A stretch of 36,055 nucleotides of DNA from an uncultured bacterium (GTDB lineage Bacteria; Verrucomicrobiota; Lentisphaeria; Victivallales; Victivallaceae), in contig URVC01000046.1 of assembly GCA_900551245.1 (NCBI GenBank), positions 1 through 36,055 of the forward strand. Reading direction: 5' to 3'. The position numbers and the translations under genes are program-made. Positions 15,834-24,298 of this stretch are shown here, piece by piece (positions within the stretch are counted from its first letter, which is position 1; each line of letters opens with the position of its first letter). Under the pieces are notes generated by a model. It ran no database searches and had not been told where the DNA came from. It saw only the letters and a program-made list of their open reading frames with translations.

Positions 15834-17648
15834 TTACTGCTCCTCTGTTTTTTCCGGAACCTGGAAGACCCAGATGTTCCGATTGCGCTCATCTCGTTCG
15901 GATTTGATCACTTCAAGGAAATCTTCCGAAAAATCCGGTTTCTGCACGTCGACCGGCAGATTCAACTCCTTCACCGCTCGGGCAAACGACTCCCGATGTC
16001 CCGGCCGGTTGTAAACCAGCACCGCCACGCGGCAGCCCGCGTTGCGCACAAGAAAGGCGGAAAACCGGTGGAGACGGCTCAGATACCCCGCCTCTCCGGA
16101 ATGCCCCTGCGCCGGAACCTCCTCCGAATCCGCCACCGGCCCGGGAATGCCCAGGTAGAACAGCATCTTCGTCGGCACATTGCTCCCCCAGCAGAAGATG
16201 CGGTCCGGCGGAATCTCCGGATACGCCTTGCGGAACGCCCGGTAAAACGGTTTTTCCGTGCGGTAGATCGTGAACGAGGGCCACACGCAATCGAAGAGAG
16301 CGGCCACCAGAATCGCCCCGCCCAGCACCGGAGCGCCAAACTGAAACGGCATCCCGGTCAGCCGTTCGAGCGCCCCGCCGGAACGGCTGTCAAACATCAT
16401 GACACACAGCGTGAGAATTCCCGCAACCGGGAGCGACACCAGAAGCAGAAGCGGCGGCTCAAAGGGCGCAAACCGGTACCAGAGCGGAATCGCCGCCAGA
16501 GCGGCCACGCAGAGCGAAGCAAGGCAGATCACCAGAATCAGCATCAGCTGCCAGAGCGGGCGATTCCACTTCTCCACGCCGAACGGCCCGGCAATTCCGG
16601 CGGCGCCGAGCAGCGTGCAGTAGGGAAGCAGCGGCAGAACCCCGTACCAACGGCCGCCGGAAGCAAACGAGAGAAGCAGAAAGAGCAGCAGAGAAGCGAT
16701 CAGCAGTTCCCGGATGGTTCCGGGCAGGCTCTTCCAGTTCCGCACCAGTCCGGCGATGGCGACCAGAATCACCGGCGACCACGGCAGCAGACAGCGCGGC
16801 AGGCTGCAGAGCAACCCGACGACCGCCTCCCGCCCCGGCAGTTGGAACAGCTCGACGACGTTTGCCTGCCAGATCAGCTCCAGACCGGAAAATTTCTGCC
16901 CCGGCAGCAGTTCCAGGGGCGGAGGCAGCGGTGTGACCACCGCAAAATAAACCGGCGCGGCACAGATGGCGCCGGCCAGCAGAAACGCAAGGAAATTCGA
17001 AAATTTCAGCACCTTCCGCCAACGCCCCTCCGCCAGCAGGTGCGGCGCCACCATCACAAACGGCGTCACCAGCGCCGGCAGTCCTCCGGCCAGCGCGCCG
17101 AAGAAACCGATCAGACAGAAGCCGAAACAGCTCCAGAACCGGGTCAGCGAATCCCGCTGATAAAAGAATGCCACCGCCAGAACCGAAATCGCCAGAGAGA
17201 GCATCTCGGCGGCCGCGACCCGGCTCCAGAAGAGAAACCCGTAACTGCTCAGAAGCATCCAGCCGGCCAGCAGAGCGGTACGGCGGTCGAACAGCTTCTT
17301 CCCGAGCGACACGGTGCCGAACAGTCCGATCAGACCGGCCAGCGCGCCGGGCAGACGCACGATCAGCTCATTGAACCCGCCGTACAGCATGGCGAACGGC
17401 AGAATCAGCCAGTAGGTCAACGGCGGCCTGTCAAAATGCACCTTCCAGTTGATCGCCGGATGGAGCCAGTCGCCGGTCGAAGCCATCTCCCGCGCGATCT
17501 CCGCCCAGCGGTCCTCGGACGCCCACAGCGCGTTGTGCCCGAGAAACAGGAACAGCGCCACCGCCGCAAATCCCCAGAAAAAAATCTCACTCCGGCGGCC
17601 GGCGGGAGCTCCCCCCTCCTCTCCGGCCGGGAAACGCAGCTCCATCAT
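15834..17648 (-). CDS. arnT: ArnT-like lipid-linked aminoarabinose transferase (GT83 family)
   Basis: ArnT transfers L-Ara4N from undecaprenyl phosphate to lipid A on the periplasmic face and so reduces binding of cationic peptides. The 604-residue protein has about a dozen hydrophobic segments across residues 22-450 and a C-terminal soluble domain (about 460-600). The first outer loop has EDRWAEIAREM and GDWLHP, then HFDRPPLTYW, the hallmarks of the ArnT/PMT superfamily (the acidic pair after helix 1 and the DRPP/EKPP motif). Sequence conservation is lower than in arnB and arnC, so another acceptor is possible. The ATG directly abuts the arnB stop; a second ATG at 17645 has better spacing from GAGG. 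Confidence 0.75.
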   Translation of the reverse strand: MMELRFPAGEEGGAPAGRRSEIFFWGFAAVALFLFLGHNALWASEDRWAEIAREMASTGDWLHPAINWKVHFDRPPLTYWLILPFAMLYGGFNELIVRLPGALAGLIGLFGTVSLGKKLFDRRTALLAGWMLLSSYGFLFWSRVAAAEMLSLAISVLAVAFFYQRDSLTRFWSCFGFCLIGFFGALAGGLPALVTPFVMVAPHLLAEGRWRKVLKFSNFLAFLLAGAICAAPVYFAVVTPLPPPLELLPGQKFSGLELIWQANVVELFQLPGREAVVGLLCSLPRCLLPWSPVILVAIAGLVRNWKSLPGTIRELLIASLLLFLLLSFASGGRWYGVLPLLPYCTLLGAAGIAGPFGVEKWNRPLWQLMLILVICLASLCVAALAAIPLWYRFAPFEPPLLLLVSLPVAGILTLCVMMFDSRSGGALERLTGMPFQFGAPVLGGAILVAALFDCVWPSFTIYRTEKPFYRAFRKAYPEIPPDRIFCWGSNVPTKMLFYLGIPGPVADSEEVPAQGHSGEAGYLSRLHRFSAFLVRNAGCRVAVLVYNRPGHRESFARAVKELNLPVDVQKPDFSEDFLEVIKSERDERNRNIWVFQVPEKTEEQ

Positions 17649-18794
17649 TCACCTCGCCGCCAGCACGGTCTTGATCGCGGACACCACATCGTCCACATCT
17701 TCCAACTGCATATCCGGGAAAAGCGGCAGAGAACAGATCCGGTCGCTGTTGTATTCGGTCGCCGGCAGCATCCCGGCGCGGAACCCCATCACCTCGCGGT
17801 AATATTTCTGCAGGTGGGCACAGCGGAAGTGCAGTCCGGTCCCGATATTCTGCGCCTTCAGTTCGGCCATGAACGCATCCCGGCCGATCTTCGGCGTGTC
17901 GACCCGCACCACAAACAGATGCCACGCATGTGTGAAATCGTACCCGACCGGATCCGCCAGCGGACGGATCTCCGGCACATCGGCCAGCAGCTCCCGATAG
18001 CGCATCGCCAGCGCGCGCCGCTTCGCATTGATCTCGCCGATGCGCGCCAGCTGACTGACGCCGATCGCGGCACAGATGTCGGTGAGGTTGTATTTGAATC
18101 CGGGATGAAGCACCTCCGCCTGCGGCGAACGGCCGCGATTCTGCCGGTCGAACGCATCCATGCCGATGCCGTGGAACTTCCAGAGCCGGATGGCGTCGGC
18201 AAGTTCCCGGTTGTCGGTGACGAACATGCCCCCTTCGCCAGTGGTCACATTCTTGATCGCGTGGAACGAGTAGATCGCCGAACCGGTCGAACCGATGTGA
18301 CGGCCCTTGTAAAAGGTCCCGAGCGCGTGCGCGGCATCCTCCACCACCGGAACACTCCCCGCCGCGGCGCGGATGCCGTCCAGATCCAGCGCGGCTCCGG
18401 CAAAGTGGACCGGCACGATCAGCCGGGTCCGCGGCGTCACCGCCGCCCGGACCGCCTCCGGCGTCACCAGCAGCGTCTCCCGGTCCACATCGACGAAGAC
18501 CGGCTTCGCCCCCGCCAGCACAATCATGTTGACGATCGAAACCCAGGTCATCGACGGCGTGATCACCTCGTCGCCCGGCCCGATCTCCATCGCCTTGAGC
18601 AGCAGGTGCATCGCCGCAGTCGCCGAAGAGAGCGCAACGCCGTAGCGGTTGCCGGTGAACGCACAGACCCCCGCCTCCAGCTCCTGATTCTTCGGCCCGT
18701 TGGTAATCCAGCCGGAACGCAGTACCGCGGTCACCGCCTGGATGTCATCTTCGTTGATTGCCGGTTTGGTAAACGGCAGAAATTCTTTCCGCAT
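17649..18794 (-). CDS. arnB: UDP-4-amino-4-deoxy-L-arabinose aminotransferase (ArnB)
   Basis: ArnB is a PLP enzyme that aminates UDP-4-keto-L-arabinose with glutamate. The 381 residues start MRKEFLPFTKPAI. They carry SGWITNGPKNQELE, SSATAAMH, GDEVITPSMTWVSIVNM, VDVDRETLLVTPEA, VEDAAHALGT, the PLP lysine Lys181 in SFHAIKNVTTGEGG, and GTGLHFR and ICSLPLFPDM near the C-terminus. These agree closely with enterobacterial ArnB, more than with generic DegT/EryC1 enzymes. GGGAGGAGAG precedes the ATG at 18794. It is the first of the arn genes, 79 bases after mazG. Confidence 0.88.
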   Translation of the reverse strand: MRKEFLPFTKPAINEDDIQAVTAVLRSGWITNGPKNQELEAGVCAFTGNRYGVALSSATAAMHLLLKAMEIGPGDEVITPSMTWVSIVNMIVLAGAKPVFVDVDRETLLVTPEAVRAAVTPRTRLIVPVHFAGAALDLDGIRAAAGSVPVVEDAAHALGTFYKGRHIGSTGSAIYSFHAIKNVTTGEGGMFVTDNRELADAIRLWKFHGIGMDAFDRQNRGRSPQAEVLHPGFKYNLTDICAAIGVSQLARIGEINAKRRALAMRYRELLADVPEIRPLADPVGYDFTHAWHLFVVRVDTPKIGRDAFMAELKAQNIGTGLHFRCAHLQKYYREVMGFRAGMLPATEYNSDRICSLPLFPDMQLEDVDDVVSAIKTVLAAR

Positions 18795-18816
18795 GATCTC
18801 TCTCCTCCCGGGTTCC

Positions 18817-18837
18817 GGGCGCACCGGCGGCGCGCCC
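18817..18837. repeat. Short inverted repeat between mazG and arnB
   Basis: GGGCGC at 18817-18822 pairs with GCGCCC at 18832-18837 around a nine-base loop, in the 79-base gap. On the minus strand no T tract follows, so it is unlikely to stop transcription from mazG into arnB. On the plus strand TCTTTTCC follows, but no plus-strand gene ends here. Confidence 0.4.
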
Positions 18838-18873
18838 TCTTTTCCGCACTCCCGGTTCGTATTCCGGGCCGGG

Positions 18874-19695
18874 TTATTGTTCCGTGCGCTCTTCCTTTTC
18901 GCGCCGCTTGGCTTCACGCCAGAGCGCCTCCATCCGTTCAATGCCGGCCGATTCGAGCGGAATCTTCTCCTTCGCCAGTTCCTGTTCAATGAACCGGAAC
19001 CGGCTCTCAAACCGCCGGTTGGTCTGCCGCAGCAGCTCCTCGCTGGTCCGCCCGTGTCGGAACCGGGCCAGGTTGCTCGCCGCAAAGAGGAGATCCCCCA
19101 GCTCCGCGTCGATCTCCTCCCCGCGCCCGGAAGCCATCGCTTCCCGGAGTTCGCCCAGCTCCTCCTCGATCTTGGCGAGGATGCCGGCTTCGTCGCTCCA
19201 GTCAAACCCGACCTTCGCCACCTTCTTCTGCAGTTTTTCCGCCCGGTCGAGCGCCGAAAGCGAGTGCGGCACCTGGTCAAGAATCGATTCCGGAACGGCG
19301 GAATCCGCCTGCTCCGCCGCCTTGACCTTGCGCCAGATGGCGGTGACCTCTTCCGGCGTCTCCGCCTTCTCGTCGCCGAAAATGTGCGCATGGCGGCGGA
19401 TCATCTTGGAGATCACCCCGCGAAACACATCCTCCGCGGTAAACTCCCCCTTCTCCTCGGCGAGCACAATCTGAAACAGTGCATTCATCAGCACGTCGCC
19501 GAGCTCGTCGCAGATCTCCGGCGCGCTGCCGCGGTCGATCGCGTCGAGCAGTTCAGCCGTCTCGCCGGCCAGACTGCGCCCCAGCGTCTCCCGGGTCTGC
19601 GCCCGGTCCCACGGACAGCCGTCCGGTGCACGGAGCCGCTTCAGCAGTTGAATCAGCCCCTCAGCGGTCGGTTCATACATCTCTTCTCCAGCCAT
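18874..19695 (-). CDS. mazG: Nucleoside triphosphate pyrophosphohydrolase MazG
   Basis: MazG hydrolyses NTPs and dNTPs to monophosphates and helps clear aberrant nucleotides; in E. coli it also lowers ppGpp. The 273 residues contain the two tandem MazG domains. The first has LRAPDGCPWDRAQT, GETAELLDAID and EICDELGDVLMNALFQ; the second has KVGFDWSDEAGILAKIEEELGELREAM written here in parts, and EIDAELGDLLF. The paired E-x-x-E and E-x-x-D metal sites are intact in both. GGAGG precedes the ATG in a 16-base gap from bamA, so it is probably read with that gene. Confidence 0.93.
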   Translation of the reverse strand: MAGEEMYEPTAEGLIQLLKRLRAPDGCPWDRAQTRETLGRSLAGETAELLDAIDRGSAPEICDELGDVLMNALFQIVLAEEKGEFTAEDVFRGVISKMIRRHAHIFGDEKAETPEEVTAIWRKVKAAEQADSAVPESILDQVPHSLSALDRAEKLQKKVAKVGFDWSDEAGILAKIEEELGELREAMASGRGEEIDAELGDLLFAASNLARFRHGRTSEELLRQTNRRFESRFRFIEQELAKEKIPLESAGIERMEALWREAKRREKEERTEQ

Positions 19696-19711
19696 TGCCG
19701 CCCCTCCTTCG

Positions 19712-22036
19712 TCAGAACGTGAAGCCCATGTTGAAGTGGAACCGGAGCCGGTTGGCCTCGTGGTCCTGATTGTTCACCACCGGGTAGGCCAGATCCAGTT
19801 TGATCGGCGCATTGACCACCGGCAGCTTGATCCGCAGTCCGTAACCCACGCCGACATTCATCTTGCTGAATCCCATGCTGTAGGAGTTGCGCCACGCATT
19901 GCCGGCATCGGCAAAAATCGCGCCGCGGACCGGTCCCCAGATCGGATGGGTCACCTCGGCGGTCAGCAGCAGCATCGTCTGGCCGCCGATGTTCCGCTGG
20001 TTCACCACCGGCGAAACCGTGCGGTACTCAAAGCCGCGGATCGAATCACTGCCGCCCAGGAAGTAGCGTTCGAAGATCGGCACATCATCCTCGCGGTTGA
20101 ATGCGGCCACGGTTCCGATTTTTCCGCCGACCATCGCGATGATCGCCTTGTCAAAGAAACTCATGTAGTAGCTCCCCTTCCCTTCCAGCCGGTAATAGTT
20201 GCTGGAGGAACCGAGCACCTTCGGCGTGATCGAGCCGAAGAAGTTGATGTTGTAGCCGCTGGTGGGGTCGGTCAGACTGTCGCGAGTGTCGCGACCGATC
20301 ATGATCGACGGCTGGCTCACGTAGCTGCCGCCGTCAAGATTGTTGCTCTTCATGTAGTATTTGAGGTGGCGCCCGAGATGGTTCACATCGACATGTTCAA
20401 ACTTGTATCCGACCGTCACCTGGGTGAAATCGTCGAAGATGCGGCGCGACAGCGAGGTGCGCACCCCGATGCGCTCTTCATCCCACTGGTCGTACTCCAC
20501 CTCGTTCATGTAGCCGGAGAGTTCGAAGCGCAACGGCAGGTCAAACAGCCACGGTTCGACAAAATCCGCATTGAAGCCGGTGTTGTCCACACCGAAGATA
20601 CCCTGCAGCCGGAACCGCTGGCCGCCGCCGTAGAACCAGTTGCCCGGATTGGTGATGTCGAAGTTGTTCGATGAAATTTCCGCCATACCGAAGACGCTGT
20701 TCACATCCGACGCACCGCCGCCGATGCGGAAGTTGTAGCGGCTCTCCTTTTCCTTGACCGTGATCTGGACATCCTTCTCGTCGAGCGCATCGGCACCCAC
20801 CGCGGCGGCCTCGACCTTCTCGAAGTAGCCCATCCCCATCAGGCGCTGTTTGCTCACTTCAATCCGGTTGCGGTCCACCGGGTCGCCCGGCTGAATCGCC
20901 AGCTCGCGCCGGATCACCTTGTCCTTCGTCTCGGTGTTGCCGACGATGACCACGTCGCGGACATGGTACTTCCGCCCTTCGGTCACCTCGAATTTGACGT
21001 CCACCTTGTGCTTCTCGAAATCCTCGCTGCGCACCGCGCGGCAGACGACGTCGGCGTAACCGAGCGACTCGTACATCGCCGTGATCACCCGGATCGTCGC
21101 ATCCTCCAGCGACCGCGAAAAGGTCTCCCCGGTACGGAGCTGGAAAAGCGCCTCCAGTTCCGCATTGGTGAACACCGTGTTCCCGGTGACGGAGAGCTTG
21201 TCCACCTTGTACGGTTCCCCTTCGGTCACCTTGAAGTCGATATCGATGTACTCCGGATCCTCCGGCGTCGGCGTGATCTTCACCTCATCGATCTTGAAGT
21301 CGAGATACCCGAGATCGTGGTATTTGTCGCGCAGCCGCGCCTTGTCCAGCTCCAGTTCGCCGCGGTTGAGCAGTCCGTAGTTCAAATAGTCGTTGACGAA
21401 CGGCAGCCAGTTCATGTAGCTGTACTGGTTGTTGATCGAATGGCGCAGATCCCACTGGCTGAACACGGTCGCCCCGTCGAACCGGACGTCGTTGACCCGC
21501 TGCTTGAGATGTTCGGCAATCCGGAAGGTCAACTTGACCCGGTCCTGCCCGTCCGGCTCCACCACCGGGGTGACGGTCGCGTCGGAGTACCCCTTCTCCT
21601 GATAAAACTTCCGCAGCTTTGCGGCACTCTCGCGCAGCTCCCGGTCGTTCAGCAGCCCGCCTTCGACCAGAGAGACCTCCCGCGCGAGTTCATGCGCCTT
21701 GTACTTCTCGTTGCCCTGATAGAGGATCTTCGACACCCGCGGCTTGAGCCGGATCCGGAAGGTGACCTCCACCTTGTCCCCGGGCAGTTCACGCACCTCG
21801 GAAACCACGTCCGCATAGTTCCCGGTATTGTAGAGCCGCTTGACGTCCTCATCGAGGATCTCCCGCTTGAACTCCATCCCGGGGCGGAGCTGCACATTGA
21901 AACGGAGCTGTTCCACCGGGAGCTGCTGCGTTCCCTGCTGGTCAAACTTCACTTCGCCCACTTTCGCGGCAAACACCGGAACCGACGCCAGCGCCAACAC
22001 GGCGGCGGCCCCTCCCAATCGTTTCACCCAATTCAC
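19712..22036 (-). CDS. bamA: Outer membrane protein assembly factor BamA
   Basis: BamA inserts beta-barrel proteins into the outer membrane. The 774-residue precursor has a signal peptide (1-23, ending in PVFA), five POTRA domains (about 25-430) and a 16-strand barrel. Lid-loop motif IRGF is at 666-669, and the C-terminal beta-signal ends in phenylalanine. The start codon is GTG at 22036, preceded by GAGGGAG at a nine-base spacing. The usual partners skp/ompH and lpxD are not downstream; mazG is. The upstream neighbour is dnaB, 60 bases away. This is direct evidence for an outer membrane in the organism. Confidence 0.96.
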   Translation of the reverse strand: MNWVKRLGGAAAVLALASVPVFAAKVGEVKFDQQGTQQLPVEQLRFNVQLRPGMEFKREILDEDVKRLYNTGNYADVVSEVRELPGDKVEVTFRIRLKPRVSKILYQGNEKYKAHELAREVSLVEGGLLNDRELRESAAKLRKFYQEKGYSDATVTPVVEPDGQDRVKLTFRIAEHLKQRVNDVRFDGATVFSQWDLRHSINNQYSYMNWLPFVNDYLNYGLLNRGELELDKARLRDKYHDLGYLDFKIDEVKITPTPEDPEYIDIDFKVTEGEPYKVDKLSVTGNTVFTNAELEALFQLRTGETFSRSLEDATIRVITAMYESLGYADVVCRAVRSEDFEKHKVDVKFEVTEGRKYHVRDVVIVGNTETKDKVIRRELAIQPGDPVDRNRIEVSKQRLMGMGYFEKVEAAAVGADALDEKDVQITVKEKESRYNFRIGGGASDVNSVFGMAEISSNNFDITNPGNWFYGGGQRFRLQGIFGVDNTGFNADFVEPWLFDLPLRFELSGYMNEVEYDQWDEERIGVRTSLSRRIFDDFTQVTVGYKFEHVDVNHLGRHLKYYMKSNNLDGGSYVSQPSIMIGRDTRDSLTDPTSGYNINFFGSITPKVLGSSSNYYRLEGKGSYYMSFFDKAIIAMVGGKIGTVAAFNREDDVPIFERYFLGGSDSIRGFEYRTVSPVVNQRNIGGQTMLLLTAEVTHPIWGPVRGAIFADAGNAWRNSYSMGFSKMNVGVGYGLRIKLPVVNAPIKLDLAYPVVNNQDHEANRLRFHFNMGFTF

Positions 22037-22096
22037 GTTGCTGGTCTCCCTCGGGTACTGTTCAGTTTCAAATCAATACATCTTATGGGAGGAAAA

Positions 22097-23515
22097 CTAT
22101 TTCGGACAGTCTTCCTCACTGTACGGCGCCGCCGGAAGAAACTCCATCCGCGAGGGGAAGAAGAGCAGCTTGAGATTTCCGGTCCGGCCGTTACGATTCT
22201 TTTCAATGATCCACTCCGCCTCGACGCTCTGGTTGGGCGAAGAGACCTCCTTCGCATCCTCACGGTTGCGGTGGAGGAAGGTGACAATATCGGCGTCCTG
22301 CTCGATCGTACCGGATTCGCGCAGGTGCGCCAGTTTCGGACGCGCCCCCGCGCCCGCAGTCTTATCCACTTCACGGTTCAGCTGCGCAAGCACCAGAACC
22401 GGCACTTTGAGGTCCTTGGCCAGCTTCTTGATGCCGCCGGAAATTTCGGCGACCTCCTGCTGACGACTGTCCACCCTGCCGTCGGCGTGCATCAGCTGAA
22501 GGTAGTCGATGACGATCACATCGATGTTCTCCTTCATCTTCAGCCGGCGCGCCTTGGCGCGAAGTTCCGCAATGGTGATGCCGCCGGTCGGGTCGATGAA
22601 GATCTTCGCCTTCTTGAACGCGGCGACCGCCCCGGTGAGACGGGTGAGTTCGCTGGCCTGAAAGGTCTTGTTCCAGAACACCGACTCCGACAGCCCCGCC
22701 TCCGTGCACAGCAGGCGCCTGGCGATCTGCTCGGCCGTCATTTCCAGACTGAAGAAGGCCACCCTCCGCGGGCGCGGCGACCGGGTCGGCAGCGCCAGAT
22801 TGCGGATCACATTCAACGCCAGACTGGTTTTCCCGATCGACGGCCGGGCGGCGAGCACGAACATCTCCCCCGGTTTGAGTCCGCCGGTGTAACTGTCGAG
22901 CTGGGCGTAGCCGGTCGGAATGCCAACCTCGACTTTGCCCTCGTAAATATCCCAGAGCATGTGGAATTCGTCTTCAATCTTGTCACAGATTTCGACGATG
23001 CTGCTGGTCTCTTCCTGACTGCGGACATTGAAGATATCGGTTTCAATCTCTTCGACAAGCCGGCCCGCATCGGCATCGGAATCATAACACTTGAGCAGCG
23101 ATTCGCTGCAAACATCGATCATTTTGCGCAGAATGTAGTATTTGCGCAGAATCAGACACCACGCCTCGATGTTGACCGTGGTGGAAATCGCACCGTCAAG
23201 TTCCGCAAGAAAAACCTCTCCGCCGACCGCGTCAAGCTTGTTGAGCGTCCGGAGACGATGGGCCACCGAAACCAGATCGACGGTCTGATCCGGATCGTTG
23301 TAAAGGTCGATGATGACCTGAAAAATCTCCCGGTGAACATGGGAATAGAACACTTCCGGATCCCGGAAGTGTTCTATCACCGTATTGACGCAGCTGTCGG
23401 GGTCCCGCAGCATCGCCGCAAGGACCGCCCGTTCAACCGCGGGATCGTGCGGCTGGGCCCGGTCGGGCAAAATCCCGGCCGGACGCGACGCCGACGCTCT
23501 CTTGTCATCACTCAT
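22097..23515 (-). CDS. dnaB: Replicative DNA helicase
   Basis: DnaB is the hexameric helicase that unwinds DNA at the replication fork. The 472 residues have the N-terminal helical domain (about 22-125, DPAVERAVLAAML) and a linker. The RecA-like domain has Walker A ARPSIGKT at 223-230, FFSLEMTAEQIARRLL, Walker B VIVIDYLQLM and LAQLNREVD, and the end carries the EWIIEKNRNGRTG arginine-finger region. ARPSIGKT has Ile where Met is more common. Three bases separate it from rplI, as in the widespread rplI-dnaB arrangement. No intein is present. Confidence 0.96.
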   Translation of the reverse strand: MSDDKRASASRPAGILPDRAQPHDPAVERAVLAAMLRDPDSCVNTVIEHFRDPEVFYSHVHREIFQVIIDLYNDPDQTVDLVSVAHRLRTLNKLDAVGGEVFLAELDGAISTTVNIEAWCLILRKYYILRKMIDVCSESLLKCYDSDADAGRLVEEIETDIFNVRSQEETSSIVEICDKIEDEFHMLWDIYEGKVEVGIPTGYAQLDSYTGGLKPGEMFVLAARPSIGKTSLALNVIRNLALPTRSPRPRRVAFFSLEMTAEQIARRLLCTEAGLSESVFWNKTFQASELTRLTGAVAAFKKAKIFIDPTGGITIAELRAKARRLKMKENIDVIVIDYLQLMHADGRVDSRQQEVAEISGGIKKLAKDLKVPVLVLAQLNREVDKTAGAGARPKLAHLRESGTIEQDADIVTFLHRNREDAKEVSSPNQSVEAEWIIEKNRNGRTGNLKLLFFPSRMEFLPAAPYSEEDCPK

Positions 23516-23518
23516 GCA

Positions 23519-23971
23519 TCAGCCCCGGACAACCCAGACCTTCAGCTTGGCGACGACATCCGCATGGAGCTTGGCCTCCACTTCGAAGCTGCCGAGCGTC
23601 CGGATCGGCGGCTCGACCTTGATGCGGGTGTGCTCAACAGCGCAACCCTGCGCGGCCAGCTGCTCGGCAATCATGCGGGCCGTGACCGAACCGAACAGCT
23701 GATCGTCGTCGGTCGCCTGCATCGGAATCGAAATTTCGATTGCGGCGAGCTTCTCCGCCAGCGCCTTCGCCTCGGCGAGCTCTTTCTCGCGACGCGCCGC
23801 GATCAGCGCCTTGCGCGATTCGATGAGCCGGAGCGTTCCGGGCGTAGCCTTCGCCGCCAGACCTTTCGGAATCAGATAGTTGCGGGCATACCCCGGAGCG
23901 ACGTGCACCTCTTCGCCGGCCAGACCGAGCTTTTCGACGTCGTCGAGGAGGATCAAACTAACGTTAGCCAT
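23519..23971 (-). CDS. rplI: 50S ribosomal protein bL9
   Basis: bL9 is a long two-domain protein on the L1 side of the large subunit. The 150 residues show the N-terminal domain VSLILLDDVEKLGLAGEEV with the signature VAPGYARNYLIPKGLAA, a connecting helix of Ala/Glu/Lys, and the C-terminal domain with DQLFGSVTARMIAEQL. GGAGGGAG precedes the ATG. It lies between rpsR and dnaB as in many bacteria. Confidence 0.97.
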   Translation of the reverse strand: MANVSLILLDDVEKLGLAGEEVHVAPGYARNYLIPKGLAAKATPGTLRLIESRKALIAARREKELAEAKALAEKLAAIEISIPMQATDDDQLFGSVTARMIAEQLAAQGCAVEHTRIKVEPPIRTLGSFEVEAKLHADVVAKLKVWVVRG

Positions 23972-23991
23972 CTGTTACTCCCTCCTTTTTC

Positions 23992-24228
23992 TCAGTAGAC
24001 CAGAGCGATGACACGCGCCCGCTTGACGGCGGCGGCCAGCATCTTCTGGTGATCCAGGCAGGTACCGGTGATCCGGCGGGGCATGATCTTGCCCTTTTCC
24101 GTCTGGAACTTCATCAGCGTCTCAGCATCCTTGAAGTCGATGTACGCGACCTTCGCTTCGCAGAAACGGCAAACCTTCGGCTTCGCCGGCGATCTGCGGC
24201 GACCTTGTCTTTTCGCACCCTGCTGCAT
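23992..24228 (-). CDS. rpsR: 30S ribosomal protein bS18
   Basis: bS18 pairs with bS6 on the platform of the small subunit. The 78 residues have a basic N-terminus, CRFCEAKVAYIDFKD, LMKFQTEKGKIMPRRITGTC and LDHQKMLAAAVKRARVIALV. Cys20, Cys23 and Cys57 form a zinc-binding (C+) pattern, so this is probably the zinc-containing version, unlike E. coli S18. It lies between ssb and rplI in the standard order. Confidence 0.97.
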   Translation of the reverse strand: MQQGAKRQGRRRSPAKPKVCRFCEAKVAYIDFKDAETLMKFQTEKGKIMPRRITGTCLDHQKMLAAAVKRARVIALVY

Positions 24229-24298
24229 AATGAAACATTCCCTTTCGTTCTATAGAAATACTCGTTTTTCTCGTCTGCAACCAAACAACTCCCCTCTG

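Noticed and set aside
18817..18837. Inverted repeat as an intrinsic terminator between mazG and arnB
   Set aside because: No T tract follows on the strand that is transcribed, and the gap is short; it was kept only as an inverted repeat.
15774..18992. A plus-strand open frame of about 1070 codons antisense to arnC, arnT and arnB
   Set aside because: It is Arg/His/Pro/Gln-rich, has no family motif and no ribosome binding site, and lies opposite three well-recognised genes. It is a by-product of GC-rich codon use.
20963..23998. A plus-strand open frame of about 1010 codons antisense to bamA, dnaB and rplI
   Set aside because: Same reasoning: it mirrors real genes with clear motifs and has no protein-like features of its own.
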